DNA from: Listeria rocourtiae FSL F6-920
Lineage (GTDB): Bacteria > Bacillota > Bacilli > Lactobacillales > Listeriaceae
Assembly: GCF_000525975.1 (NCBI RefSeq)
Contig: NZ_AODK01000018.1
Coordinates: 1 to 64,000 of the forward strand
Reading direction: 5' to 3'
Length of the DNA: 64,000 nt
The position numbers and the translations under genes were made by a program. Of this stretch, positions 10,150 to 20,000 are shown piece after piece. A model generated the notes under the pieces. The model did not search any database. It was given only the letters and a program-made list of their open reading frames with translations, and had not been told where the DNA came from. The number at the start of each line of letters is the position of its first letter. The stretch's first letter is position 1.

Positions 10150-10327
10150 GTCCCCGACTCCTTACTAAAAGCTCTATTCTTCTATTATACCTGTAATAAA
10201 GGTCATTCGGCAAACTAAAAAAAGTCAATAGGTTGTAAAATTCGATGCAGACTCCATCAAACTAAAGAGCCTAATTCGTAATATGTGTTATGTATTGTTC
10301 TTTCTTGATTTACGGGATTTCTAGATA

Positions 10328-10336
10328 TGGTATGAT
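10328..10336 (+). promoter_or_regulatory. Extended -10 promoter element
   Basis: TGGTATGAT 41 bases upstream of the start at 10377, with no good -35. A strong AAAGGAGGA ribosome site follows. Otherwise 10150-10376 shows nothing notable. Confidence 0.5.
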
Positions 10337-10376
10337 ACTATTGTTGATAATTTAAATACAAAGGAGGATATGCTAG

Positions 10377-11204
10377 ATGATGACAGGGAATAGATTTCTA
10401 ATACCAACAATCCTATGTATTGCATTGACCGTTGTTGTTGCGATTTTCTGGTCGCCAAAGAACGATGATGCCGTTACAGAAGCTAGTAAAGTCAACATAC
10501 CTAACATTGAAAATCCGTTTTTCTTGAAAGGTAACGCTTATATCTCGCTATATAGAGGGGAAACTTTTTCGCTTAGTTTGCCATTTTTATTTGAGGATTC
10601 AAGCATTGATGGCATTTCTGCGGTAACCTTTGACTCTAACGATATCAAAGCTGAAATGGATGTTATTTCTAAAACAGGGCAGCAATATGGGGCAGCTGAA
10701 CTCGGTTATATGAAAGTAGATATCCGAATTAACAAAGCAGGTAGTTTTAAAGCTCAGGAAATGACGCTCATTTCAGGAGATAAATCAGTGTCAGTCAACA
10801 TCGGCAAACTAGTATTTGATGTGAATAATGACAGAACACCCACAAATCTCGTGTTTTCTGGTGCAGCAGTACAAACGGCTATGGATGAATATACACTCAA
10901 TATCCAAAATACAGAAAAAATGGAGCCTGTCGCTATTAAAAGTGTGACAGCTGAACTAGCCTCAATGCATCTTCATACAGTTGCTGATTCCGTTCCAGCG
11001 GGTAAAACAATCTCCCATACGCTAGCCTTGAGCGGTGATCCAGAGCGCTATTCTTGGTATATTCTGAAGCCAAAAGTCACCTATACAGTGGCAGGTCAGG
11101 AAAAAACCACCTCAGGTTATCCGACAATTTTGCAGCTAACTGAATGGACACAAGAGAATATCAATCATATATTTGAGAACAAAGCTAATTCCGAGTATAA
11201 ATAA
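10377..11204 (+). CDS. Membrane-anchored extracellular protein of unknown function
   Basis: 275 residues. One N-terminal hydrophobic segment (about 7-25) acts as a signal anchor, without a lipobox. The rest is a predicted extracellular beta-rich domain with alternating polar and hydrophobic strands and no catalytic motif I recognise. AAAGGAGGA ends a few bases before the ATG, which supports this start. It stands alone, convergent with the helicase gene and sharing a terminator with it. Export is clear; no function can be assigned. Confidence 0.85.
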   Translation: MMTGNRFLIPTILCIALTVVVAIFWSPKNDDAVTEASKVNIPNIENPFFLKGNAYISLYRGETFSLSLPFLFEDSSIDGISAVTFDSNDIKAEMDVISKTGQQYGAAELGYMKVDIRINKAGSFKAQEMTLISGDKSVSVNIGKLVFDVNNDRTPTNLVFSGAAVQTAMDEYTLNIQNTEKMEPVAIKSVTAELASMHLHTVADSVPAGKTISHTLALSGDPERYSWYILKPKVTYTVAGQEKTTSGYPTILQLTEWTQENINHIFENKANSEYK

Positions 11205-11258
11205 AGCCTGTAGAGTGAGACACTTCATACTTGATGCGACTCATTCTACAGGTTTTTT
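11204..11258. terminator. Bidirectional terminator between convergent genes
   Basis: CCTGTAGAGTGAG (11207-11219) pairs with CTCATTCTACAGG (11240-11252, one mismatch), followed by TTTTTTATTT on the plus strand. It serves the anchored protein on the plus strand and the helicase on the minus strand. Confidence 0.85.
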
Positions 11259-12393
11259 ATTTACGCTTTGCTTTACTTTCAAAATCATCCGTCAAAACGC
11301 CTTCATAATAGCGTACTTTAATCGGATCTTTGTTCAATTCCTTCAAATATTGACGTAATGTCCGAGCTTCGCGTTCGTTAGCAAACGAGAGTACCGTACC
11401 TGATTTACCCATCCGCCCAGTTCGACCAGAACGGTGCGTATATTGTTTCGCATCCATCGCCACATCGCAATGAATAACGAATGGTAAATCTGGAATGTCT
11501 AAACCGCGTGCTGCTACATCGGTTACGATTAAATACGTCAATTCTGCTTTTTTGAAGGCAGCTAAGTATTTTTTGCGCTTTTCTTTGTCCACTTCACCAT
11601 GAATTCCGGCAGCTGCAACTCCATCATATTGCAGTTTCTCCAAAATAATATCCATCCGAACTTTATCTTTCACGAAAACGAGCGCATGCATCCCTTCTAC
11701 GTTGGAAATTCGGCGTAGCAGTATAGCTTTGTCACGAGGCTGCTCGACATCCATATAAAGATGGTTCACATTGGCGTTACTCTCTTCAGCTTTTGCTTCA
11801 ATCATCACTGGCTCAATCTCACTATTGCGGTAAAACATCATTGGGTCGTCCAATTTCGTTGCTGATGCCATTACTAATTGACGATCACGCATGGCACTAT
11901 TCACGATTTCGAGCACCGTTGGAACATTTTCGCGAATCAGCAATTGATCACATTCATCAAGTGTAATCATTTTGACTTCATGCATCTTGATTTTCTTCTG
12001 CTTAATCAGTTCCAAAACGCGACCAGGTGAACCAACAATGACTTGTGGTTTTTTCTTCAGATTATCGATTTGGCGCTTGATATTGGCACTCCCGATGATA
12101 CCGATGACTTTCACCCCCGCGGGCAACCATGAACGTACAACGTCTGCGATTTGCATAACTAACTCATGTGATGGCGCTAAAATAAGCCATTGTGTATGCG
12201 GTTTGACTTCTAATTTTTCGATGGCTGGTAAAGCATAGGCAACTGTTTTCCCAGTTCCTGTTGGTGAAACTGCAATGACATCTTTACCTTCTTTAATCGG
12301 CTTGTACAATTGTTGCTGAATTTCTGTCATCGTTTCATATTTATGGGCTTCCCACTGTTCGGCCCAAATTTCAGGTACTTCTTTTATCGTCAT
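11257..12393 (-). CDS. DEAD-box-family RNA helicase (DECD variant, YfmL-like)
   Basis: 378-residue ATP-dependent RNA helicase with only the two RecA-like domains, close in length to Bacillus YfmL, a helicase linked to ribosome assembly and cold growth. Motifs in order: Walker A SPTGTGKT (about 44-51), motif Ib GSPGR, motif II DECD instead of DEAD, SAT (motif III), VATDVAARGLDIP-type motif V (here IVTDVAARGLDIP) and HRSGRTGR (motif VI). No C-terminal RNA-binding extension. The DECD spelling is seen in this subgroup and is not a defect. Monocistronic. Confidence 0.93.
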   Translation of the reverse strand: MTIKEVPEIWAEQWEAHKYETMTEIQQQLYKPIKEGKDVIAVSPTGTGKTVAYALPAIEKLEVKPHTQWLILAPSHELVMQIADVVRSWLPAGVKVIGIIGSANIKRQIDNLKKKPQVIVGSPGRVLELIKQKKIKMHEVKMITLDECDQLLIRENVPTVLEIVNSAMRDRQLVMASATKLDDPMMFYRNSEIEPVMIEAKAEESNANVNHLYMDVEQPRDKAILLRRISNVEGMHALVFVKDKVRMDIILEKLQYDGVAAAGIHGEVDKEKRKKYLAAFKKAELTYLIVTDVAARGLDIPDLPFVIHCDVAMDAKQYTHRSGRTGRMGKSGTVLSFANEREARTLRQYLKELNKDPIKVRYYEGVLTDDFESKAKRK

Positions 12394-12454
12394 AATAAAC
12401 TCCTTTTTCCCTCTAAATTCGATACTCTTATCATACCACGTTTCCAGAGAATCA

Positions 12455-12482
12455 ACAAAACCAGATAATTCGCATCATCTGG
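12455..12482 (-). terminator. Terminator of the Gfo/Idh gene
   Basis: CCAGAT (12461-12466) pairs with ATCTGG (12477-12482) around a 10-base loop, followed on the minus strand by TTTTGTT, 12 bases after the stop codon. Confidence 0.75.
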
Positions 12483-12493
12483 CTTCAAAAATA

Positions 12494-13498
12494 CTATTTC
12501 TCTACCTTGTACCAAATACCATTTTGGTGGCGCAAGTCGTTTGAGATTTGCAAAACTGCTTTGCTTAAATCTTCTAGGTCTTCATACGCCAATTTGTCGT
12601 TTTCTGTGATGATTCTGGCAAATTCGGTCGCTTCGAATTCCATGTCATTTGGAATGGTAGACATTGCTAACTCCTCAATTTCTTTCGTGTGGTTATCCGC
12701 GTATTGGATACTCTTAATGCCTGTTAATGGGTCAAGTACGAGCGTGCCTTTTTCGCCGTATATTTCACTTGGTAAGAATGATTGCGACATTTTCGCTTGC
12801 AAGATAGTCACCGTGAAATCGGGATATTCAAAAATAACTGGGCCGCCTCCATCAACACCTGTACGCAGTTTTGTCGCGAAATAAGTTGCTTTTTCAGGAA
12901 CACCGAATAGCGCAACTGCCGTATACATTGGGTAAACGCCTAAGTCAACTAGCGAACCACCAGAAAAATTCAGCGAGAAAATATTTGGCTCTTCACCAGC
13001 AAGTACGTTGTCATAGCGCGAAGAATAGTTCATGTAAGCAAGTGTCGCGCCGTGAAGCTTTCCGACTTTTTGGATGCTATCTTGCAAAATTTTAAAGTTA
13101 GGCTCTTGGATATGGCGAGCAGCTTCGAAAAGGTATACGCCGTTTTCTTTCGCTACTTTATGCGCATCCTCTAGTTCTGCAACCGTTGAAAAAATCGGTT
13201 TTTCGACGATGACATGTTTTTTGTTACGTAAGAAATGTAATGCATGTTCGTAGTGCATCGCGTTTGGTGACGCAATATAAACCGCATCGATAACGTCTGA
13301 ACTCGCCATCTTTTCAATATCATCAAAATAATTCGCAACTTTATATTTTTCACCAAAGGCATATGCTTTTTCCAATGTGCGTGAATAAACCGCATTTAGT
13401 TCCCATTCACCTGAGTTGATTGCGCCTTCTACAAAAGCATCTGTAATCCAATTCGTTCCCATAATACCAAGTTTCATAACAAAACTTCCCTTCTTCAT
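12494..13498 (-). CDS. Gfo/Idh/MocA-family NAD(P)-dependent oxidoreductase
   Basis: 334-residue sugar or cyclitol dehydrogenase family protein. The N-terminal Rossmann fold starts at LGIMGTNWITDAF. The family motif EKP (VIVEKPIFS, about 100) supplies the catalytic/cofactor Lys, and the second alpha/beta domain has GGSLVDLGVYPM. The substrate is unknown. Two starts are possible: the ATG at 13498 behind CAGGAGA, or the ATG seven codons later behind GAAGGGAAG; the second begins directly at the Rossmann strand. Confidence 0.9.
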   Translation of the reverse strand: MKKGSFVMKLGIMGTNWITDAFVEGAINSGEWELNAVYSRTLEKAYAFGEKYKVANYFDDIEKMASSDVIDAVYIASPNAMHYEHALHFLRNKKHVIVEKPIFSTVAELEDAHKVAKENGVYLFEAARHIQEPNFKILQDSIQKVGKLHGATLAYMNYSSRYDNVLAGEEPNIFSLNFSGGSLVDLGVYPMYTAVALFGVPEKATYFATKLRTGVDGGGPVIFEYPDFTVTILQAKMSQSFLPSEIYGEKGTLVLDPLTGIKSIQYADNHTKEIEELAMSTIPNDMEFEATEFARIITENDKLAYEDLEDLSKAVLQISNDLRHQNGIWYKVEK

Positions 13499-13551
13499 TT
13501 GTTCTCCTGTTTAAGTATAGCTGAAAACCGGAAAATTTGCGAAAAGATTGG

Positions 13552-14131
13552 CTAGGCTTTTGCAAAATCGTGATTTATAAAGCTGACGAGTGTGAATTCA
13601 CCGTTTTCATATTCAAATTTAAGAATACAACAGTTTTTCAGACCACTGATCCGGCCAATACTACTGCGTGCTTCCCAATGGCGGGCGAATTGAGCACAAG
13701 CGGCACCATGAGAAACTGCCAAAACAGTATCGTGATTTTCTTGGTTCATCATTGATTCCATTGTTTCAACAAGGCGCACACGAAAATCCATTTCTCGCTC
13801 TCCTCCGAATCCTGCAAAAAAATCTCCGTACGGTAACGGCGGATTCAAGTCTTCACTTTCACCTTCGAATGTTCCAAAATTCCATTCTTTCAGCCCTTTT
13901 AGGCGTTTATAATCCATGTCAGTGATTAATTCTAATGTGTCACAAGCTCGTTCCGATGTGGAACTATAAGCCTGATCAAAAACAATCCCGTTCTCCTTAA
14001 AATATTCGCTCGCTATTTTCGCTTGGTTGATACCGCATTCCGTTAATGGCGCATCGCAAAAACCTTGTATCTTTTTTCGTACATTAAATAGTGTCTGACC
14101 GTGACGCATGAGATAAAGTATTTTTTTTCAT
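13552..14131 (-). CDS. Histidine phosphatase family (phosphoglycerate-mutase-like) protein
   Basis: About 192 residues when reconstructed. The catalytic N-terminal motif is LMRHGQT, with the nucleophilic His; the second catalytic His lies in AVSHGAA near the C-terminus, and the acid/base Glu is in the LKEWNFGTFEG region. Probably a broad phosphatase rather than a glycolytic mutase. The 8-T run 14121-14128 (needs 7) hides the true start MKKILYLMRHG at 14131, which has GGAGAA upstream. Confidence 0.88.
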
Positions 14132-14177
14132 TTGTATTCTCCTTCTTGTCATAGTTTTATTGCGATACGTGCTTATT

Positions 14178-14534
14178 TCATATTCCTCTTTTTATCAGGA
14201 CATCATTAGTTACTTGCGAAAAATCAAATACTTTTCTAAGCCCGACATATCGCACAGTCTGATAGACGATTTCTTTTGCCTCGATTGGAGTCACTCCAAT
14301 ATCAAAAGCCGCGTTTAGCATTATTTTGAATTCGTTCACGCACTGCATTGTGATTAAAGTGGCAAGCGTCACTTTCATTCGCTGTTTAATTGTAAGTTGT
14401 GTATATTGCAAGACTTCATCAAATACAAAATGATCGAAAAGTGCGCTGAGTTCAGGATCTATTTCTTTTAATCTAGATTTGCCGTTCAGAAATAACTGAT
14501 TGTGGTTAACCTGCTCTTTCTTACTGATAGACAA
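14178..14534 (-). CDS. Carboxymuconolactone decarboxylase (CMD/AhpD-like) family protein
   Basis: 118 residues, all-helical CMD fold. The core TLATLITMQCVNEFKIML resembles the family, but the usual CxxC redox pair is reduced to a single Cys, so peroxidase-type disulfide chemistry is unlikely. The C-terminal …AKEIVYQTVRYVGLRK… is typical of the family. The start is TTG behind a run of seven or eight G. Function not known. Confidence 0.8.
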   Translation of the reverse strand: MSISKKEQVNHNQLFLNGKSRLKEIDPELSALFDHFVFDEVLQYTQLTIKQRMKVTLATLITMQCVNEFKIMLNAAFDIGVTPIEAKEIVYQTVRYVGLRKVFDFSQVTNDVLIKRGI

Positions 14535-14691
14535 CCGTAATCCCCCCCCTATTTTTGGCTAATAGGTAGAGTTTAAACCATGAAGTGGACTCCAAGTCAA
14601 TTATAAATACTACTTATACATAAAAAAATCCACCGTGTCACAAATAACTTTGAGGTTACCTGCATAACAGTAGATTGGATATTTTTTCTAA

Positions 14692-14811
14692 TCAATTTTT
14701 CTTTTTAGCAAAGACATAAGTGATACACGAAATGATTCCGAGAAAGACTAGTACTACTTTATATATCATCATTGTAAATAGATTCGTTCATACTGATTTT
14801 TCTTTCTTCAT
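14692..14811 (-). pseudogene. Small membrane protein gene with an in-frame TGA
   Basis: The reading frame from the ATG at 14811, behind AGGTGGG, reads MKKEKSV, then TGA, then TNLFT and a 26-residue hydrophobic helix from MMIYKVVLVF to a KKKN tail and stop. Without the TGA it is a 39-residue single-helix protein. TGG (Trp) to TGA is the simplest cause. Possibilities are a recent nonsense mutation, a base-call error, or two small peptides with re-initiation at the internal ATGATG. It resembles short toxin-like membrane peptides only in size and hydrophobicity. Confidence 0.5.
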
Positions 14812-14995
14812 ATCGATCCCACCTTTATAGACTGCTTTTTTTTAAAATTCAGAACATCACGCCTCTGTCTGCTACAATGCTTCCTTATTCAGATTACACA
14901 ATACTTAGGGGAAACGCAACTAAAAGTTTTTTTGAATTGTTTTTCATTGGTAATATTCCCCTTGTATTCCAGCTCGTTAGATAAAAAAGTAATTT

Positions 14996-15222
14996 AATTA
15001 TATTTCACATTACTTAGATAAAAACACAGGGCGAAATACACCATGTAGACGCAATAGGCGCATTTACATTTCACATTACTTAGATAAAAACACAGTTACG
15101 AATGTAAAACGAGGAGAAGCAAGCTTCATTTACATTTCACATTACTTAGATAAAAACATTCAACTTTTTCGCTACATACAACAATCTATCATATTTACAT
15201 TTCACATTACTTAGATAAAAAC
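14996..15222 (-). CRISPR. Orphan CRISPR array, four repeats and three spacers
   Basis: A 30-bp repeat occurs at 15193-15222, 15128-15157 and 15062-15091 (identical) and at 14996-15025 (two mismatches at its distal end). Spacers are 35, 36 and 36 bp: 15158-15192, 15092-15127 and 15026-15061. On the minus strand the repeat begins GTTTTTATC and ends GTGAAATGTAAAT, resembling the type I-B repeats of Listeria as I recall them. The degenerate terminal repeat at the low end places the leader at the high end, so transcription is on the minus strand. No cas genes occur in the window. Comparable cas-less arrays are known in Listeria (RliB), processed by PNPase. Confidence 0.93.
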
Positions 15223-15354
15223 CCGTGCTTTTTCAGCCTTACTCCCATAATACCTCAAGAGCCCAAATCTGTCGACGGATAGCAAAGTTTACTTTTTCAG
15301 TTGTCTAACCTTACATCGATTTCTTTCAAAATCGCCTTCACACCTGTCATACCA

Positions 15355-15416
15355 GTCAACAAAGAAAATCTGTCGATATCCCGTAATTTTTACACTACTG
15401 GTGGTCGACAGATTTT
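15355..15416 (-). terminator. gltBD operon terminator
   Basis: AAAATCTGTCGA (15365-15376) pairs with TCGACAGATTTT (15405-15416), a perfect 12-bp stem with a 28-base loop, followed on the minus strand by CTTTGTTG. It lies 17 bases after the gltD stop. A further copy of AAATCTGTCGAC at 15265-15276 could compete for the same arm. Confidence 0.65.
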
Positions 15417-15433
15417 TGAGCCTTTTTTATTGC

Positions 15434-16912
15434 TTATGGTAAAAATGTCTCGCCCATGAGGTAGAAATCGACTTCACGAGCGGCCTCACGCCCTTCGTTA
15501 ATCGCGGTTACTACCAAGCTCTGACCATATCTTGCGTCACCGCATGCAAAGATTCCTTCTACGTCGGTACGGTAAAAACCTTTTGCTGCTTCAATCGTGT
15601 GGCTTTTTGTTTTACCTACTTGGAAATCCTCGAAAATGGATGGTGTAGCACCGGCGAACCCAATTGCGATTAGTACAATATCAGCGTCCCAGATTTTCTC
15701 AGAACCGGGAACTTCTTGGATATTACGGTTGGCGTCTACTCGGTCAACATCGATAGTTCGCAACCCGGTAAGTTCCCCTCTTTCATTTTTGATAAATTCA
15801 GTGGAACTCACTAAATAGTGACGGGGGTCCTCACCGTATACTGCTTCTGCTTCGCTATGAGCGTAGTCCATTTGGAATACTTTCGGAAATTGTGGCCACG
15901 GGTTTTGAACAGCGCGCATGTCTGGTAGCTTATCGCGTAAGCCAAATTGGTAGATGCTTTTTGCGCCTTGTCGTAAAGCTGTCGCGACGCAATCGGCTCC
16001 TGTGTCTCCACCTCCGATAACGATGACGTTTTTGCCTTCTGCGGACAATGTTTGCACGCCTTTATTGTCAAGGTTATCTTTAATGCTTTGTGTGAGGTAA
16101 TCGACTGCAAAGTAAATCCCTTTTGCATCACGGCCTGGTAGCTTGACATCTCGAGCATTCCCGGCACCTGTAGCTAACACGATGGAGTCGTACTCTTGTT
16201 TCAACTGCGCCATCGTGATATCTTTTCCGGCTTCGACATTGGTCACGAACTCGACGCCTTCTTCGGCCATTAAGTTGACGCGACGATTAATCGAATCTTT
16301 TTCGAGTTTCATCGTTGGGATGCCGTACATGAGCAGGCCGCCAATTCGATCGCTCTTTTCAAAAACAGTAACATTATGCCCAGCTTTGTTTAACTGATCT
16401 GCACATGCAAGTCCTGCTGGGCCAGAACCGATGATTGCAATGCGTTTTCCCGTTCTTTTTTGAGGTGGTTGAGCTTTAATCCAGCCTTCTTCAAAGCCAC
16501 GATCGATAATCGCTTTTTCGATGGATTTTATACCAACCGCAGGCTCAGAAATCGCGACCGTACAGGAGCCTTCACATGGTGCTGGACAGACGCGGCCAGT
16601 GAACTCAGGAAAATTATTCGTCTTTAGAAGAAGATCCAAGGCTTCGCGCCATTCTCCGCGATACACAGCGTCGTTCCACTCCGGAATCAAGTTATGCAAC
16701 GGGCAGCCTGATACACCGTTTTTAATCTCTTCCCCTGTATGGCAAAATGGTACACCACAGTCCATGCAACGTGCGGCTTGAATCTGTAAATCGACAACAG
16801 GCATTGGCAAGTTATATTCGTTCCAGTCACGCGTCCGTGTTAGTGGATCGCGAACAGGACTTGGAATTCGGTCATAATCAATAAATCCAGTTGGTTTTCC
16901 CATTGCATTCAA
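15434..16912 (-). CDS. gltD: Glutamate synthase [NADPH] small (beta) subunit
   Basis: 492 residues. Supplies electrons from NADPH through FAD and Fe-S clusters to GltB for making two glutamates from glutamine and 2-oxoglutarate. The N-terminal cluster domain has Cys at 49, 52, 57, 70 and again at 109, 113, 117. The FAD-binding motif IAIIGSGPAGLACA lies near 160 and the NADPH-binding motif VIVIGGGDTGADC near 300. AAGGAG stands five bases before the ATG. It follows gltB after 186 bp that carry a structured repeat. Confidence 0.97.
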   Translation of the reverse strand: MNAMGKPTGFIDYDRIPSPVRDPLTRTRDWNEYNLPMPVVDLQIQAARCMDCGVPFCHTGEEIKNGVSGCPLHNLIPEWNDAVYRGEWREALDLLLKTNNFPEFTGRVCPAPCEGSCTVAISEPAVGIKSIEKAIIDRGFEEGWIKAQPPQKRTGKRIAIIGSGPAGLACADQLNKAGHNVTVFEKSDRIGGLLMYGIPTMKLEKDSINRRVNLMAEEGVEFVTNVEAGKDITMAQLKQEYDSIVLATGAGNARDVKLPGRDAKGIYFAVDYLTQSIKDNLDNKGVQTLSAEGKNVIVIGGGDTGADCVATALRQGAKSIYQFGLRDKLPDMRAVQNPWPQFPKVFQMDYAHSEAEAVYGEDPRHYLVSSTEFIKNERGELTGLRTIDVDRVDANRNIQEVPGSEKIWDADIVLIAIGFAGATPSIFEDFQVGKTKSHTIEAAKGFYRTDVEGIFACGDARYGQSLVVTAINEGREAAREVDFYLMGETFLP

Positions 16913-16963
16913 CTCCTTGTTTTGAAATTATTCTGAGCTATTCGCCTCTTTCAAGTGTTCATA

Positions 16964-17080
16964 GTCTAGCTTCATCCGCTAGCTTTTCGAAAACTTCACG
17001 CCCTCCACAAAAATCAAAAAAGGATTTTTACTGCGGCCGCTCCAGCTTTTTTCAGAGCTGAACGAGCGGATTCAGCTTTC
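16964..17080 (-). repeat. Third copy of the structured intercistronic element, between gltB and gltD
   Basis: Aligns along its length with the two copies at 5391-5636 (shared blocks include GTCTAGCTTC, AACTTCACG, CTCC, GGATTTT, ACTGCG and CCAGCTTTTTTC). The outer stem has a different sequence yet still pairs: ATCCGCT (16974-16980) with AGCGGAT (17065-17071). The AGCT/AGCT second stem and an AAAATC/GATTTTT-type central hairpin are kept. It sits about 50 bases before the gltD start, as the other copies precede EIIA. Confidence 0.75.
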
Positions 17081-17098
17081 CACTGTTCAGCTTCGTTC

Positions 17099-20000
17099 CT
17101 ATTTAGTAACTTCCACTAGCAGTCCGTCTTTATGCTCATAAAAGGCTTGTAACTCTGCAGCTTCATGCGTTTGGCCTTCACTTTGTAATTTTTCAATGCG
17201 CGTAAGCATGATTTCAAATTCATTCGGAATGACGTAAACAAAGTTAGCAAGTTCGCGTTCCCAGTTTGTCAGTAACTTGCGGGCGTATTCACTGCCGGTG
17301 TAGCGAACGTGATTTTCTACCAATTCGCGTAGTTTCCGTTCCTCGCGCGACGTCGTAATCCCTCGACACGTCACAAGTTCTGGATTCACTTTTGCGGTGA
17401 AATTGGCTTGGTTTGGAGCATAAACGTAAGCAACACCACCGGACATCCCAGCCGCAAAATTCTCACCGGTTTCGCCTAGAACAACCACTGTTCCGCCAGT
17501 CATATATTCGCAGCCGTTATCGCCAATTCCTTCGACAACTACGTCGGCACCACTGTTACGGACAGCAAAACGGGCGCCGGCTTTTCCGTGAATGTATGCT
17601 TCTCCATCTGTTGCACCATAAAGCGTTACGTTTCCGACAATCGCGGAATCATGCGCATTAATCGGTGTCTCAGCATCTGGTGATACGATAAGTTTTGCGC
17701 CAGATAGGCCTTTTCCAAAGTAATCGTTCGCGTCACCTTCAATGCGTAGCGTCATCCCTTTTGGAGCGAAGGCGCCGAAGCTTTGACCAGCCGCTCCCGT
17801 AAAAGTAAGATCAATCGTATCTTCTGGGAGTCCAGCCGCGCCATATTTCCTGCTGATATAAGAACCGGTAATCGTGCCGACTGCCCGGTCGATATTGCGA
17901 ATTGGGAAGCGCCCAGTGACTTTCTCACCACATTCAATCGCAGGTGCCACAATGGCTTGTAACTCGCGCATATCCAATGTTTGGTCGATTTTGTGGTCCT
18001 GTTCTTTCGTGCAGAATTGGACTTGGTTTTTATAAAAGTCATCCATATAAAGCATATTAGAAAAATCGAGATGCTTCGCTTTCCAATGCGATTCTTTTCG
18101 TTCATGGGTTTCCAAATACTCTTTGTGCCCAATAATTTCTTCGAGACTCCGGAAGCCAAGTTCCGCCATCGTTTCGCGCATCTCAGCAACAATGAAGTTG
18201 AAAAAATTCACAACATAATCTGCTGAACCACCGAATTTCTTACGCAGTTCTGGATTTTGTGTCGCAACTCCGACAGGGCACGTATCCATATGACAAACAC
18301 GCATCATCACGCAACCAAGCGTCACAAGTGGTGCCGTTGCAAAACCGTATTCTTCCGCTCCAAGCATAGCTGCAACGAGCACATCTTTTCCAGTCATCAG
18401 TTTACCGTCTGTTTCTACGACAACCTGATTACGTAACCCATTTAAAAGCAATGTTTGATGTGTTTCCGCCAAACCGATTTCCCATGGAACTCCTGTGTGA
18501 CGAATACTGCTTCGCGCAGCTGCTCCTGTTCCGCCTTCGTATCCGCTAACTAAGATAACGTCAGCAAAACCTTTTGCAACACCCGCTGCAATCGTGCCAA
18601 TTCCCGTTTTTGATACGAGTTTAACATTAATCCGCGCGTCTTTATTAGCATTTTTCAAGTCAAAAATGAGTTGAGATAAATCCTCGATAGAATAAATATC
18701 ATGATGCGGCGGTGGCGAGATAAGCCCAACACCTGTCGTTGATCCGCGGGTTTTCGAAATCCATGGGTACACTTTTTCACCAGGCAAATGACCGCCCTCC
18801 CCTGGTTTTGCGCCCTGTGCCATCTTGATTTGTAGCTCATCCGCGTTTACCAAATAGTGACTTGTTACGCCAAAGCGACCAGATGCAACTTGCTTAATCG
18901 CACTGCGACGCCAATCACCGTTTGCATCAGGAAGAAAACGGTCCGGATTTTCCCCACCTTCACCGCTATTGCTTTTACCACCAATCCGGTTCATCGCAAT
19001 CGCCAACGCCTCGTGTGCCTCTTGACTGATAGACCCGTAAGACATAGCACCTGATTTGAACCGTTTGAAAATTGCTTCGGCAGGTTCGACTTCTTCAATT
19101 GGAATCGGCTTACGTCCATGCGAGTTAAAGGTTAGCAAGCCACGAAGGAACGCATTATTTTGATTTTGCATTAAGTCCGAGTATAAATCATACGTTTCGC
19201 GATTATTTTCACGCGTCGCCTGCTGCAATGAATGAATCGCGAGCGGATTGAAAACATGATATTCACCGTTCGAACGCCATTGATATTCACCGCCTGTATC
19301 TAATGTAAATTCTTGAAAACCGATATCATGAAATGCCTCACGATGACGCAACCACGACTCCTGTGCAATCACTTCCAAAGGAATACCACCAAGCTGTGAC
19401 GCCGTTCCTGGGAAATAATCTGCAATCACATCGTTACCAATACCAATCGCTTCAAAAATCTGGGCACCTCGATAACTTTGCACAGTAGAAATACCGATTT
19501 TCGACATTACTTTCAAAATCCCATCCGTAATTGCCTCAATATAGCGCGACTCGGCCTCATCGACCGTGAACCCTTTAATCCGGCCATCTTTAATCAGGTT
19601 CGTAAACACATCGATCGCCAAATATGGGAAAATTGCGTCTGCACCATAACCAACCAGCATCGCACAATGATGCACATCACGTGCCTCCGCCGTTTTTACA
19701 ATCAAGCTCACCTTCATCCGTGTGCCACGTTTCACCAAATGATGATGCAAACCGCTCGTCATAAGTAGCGCTGGAATCCCGATAAACTCGTCATTCGTGC
19801 CATCATCTGTGATTACAAGCAACTCTGCACCAGCCTCAATTTTCGCATCAGCCTCCGCAAAAAGACGATCTAGCACTTCCGCCAAATTCTCTTTTTCCTC
19901 CGCTTTAAACAACGCATTAATAAATGCCGTCGGTTTCGCGAATTTTTTCTGTAAGGCAATCGAAGCATACTGTTTCCGAGACAAAATCGGTGTCTCTAAA

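Noticed and set aside
14692-14811. TGA recoding (selenocysteine or stop-codon reassignment)
   Set aside because: Other genes here use TGA normally as a stop, no SECIS-like hairpin follows, and a single point change explains it.
14692-14811. Type I toxin-antitoxin peptide
   Set aside because: Size and hydrophobicity fit, but there is no antisense RNA promoter or repeat that I can identify, and the longer 39-codon frame explains the sequence better.
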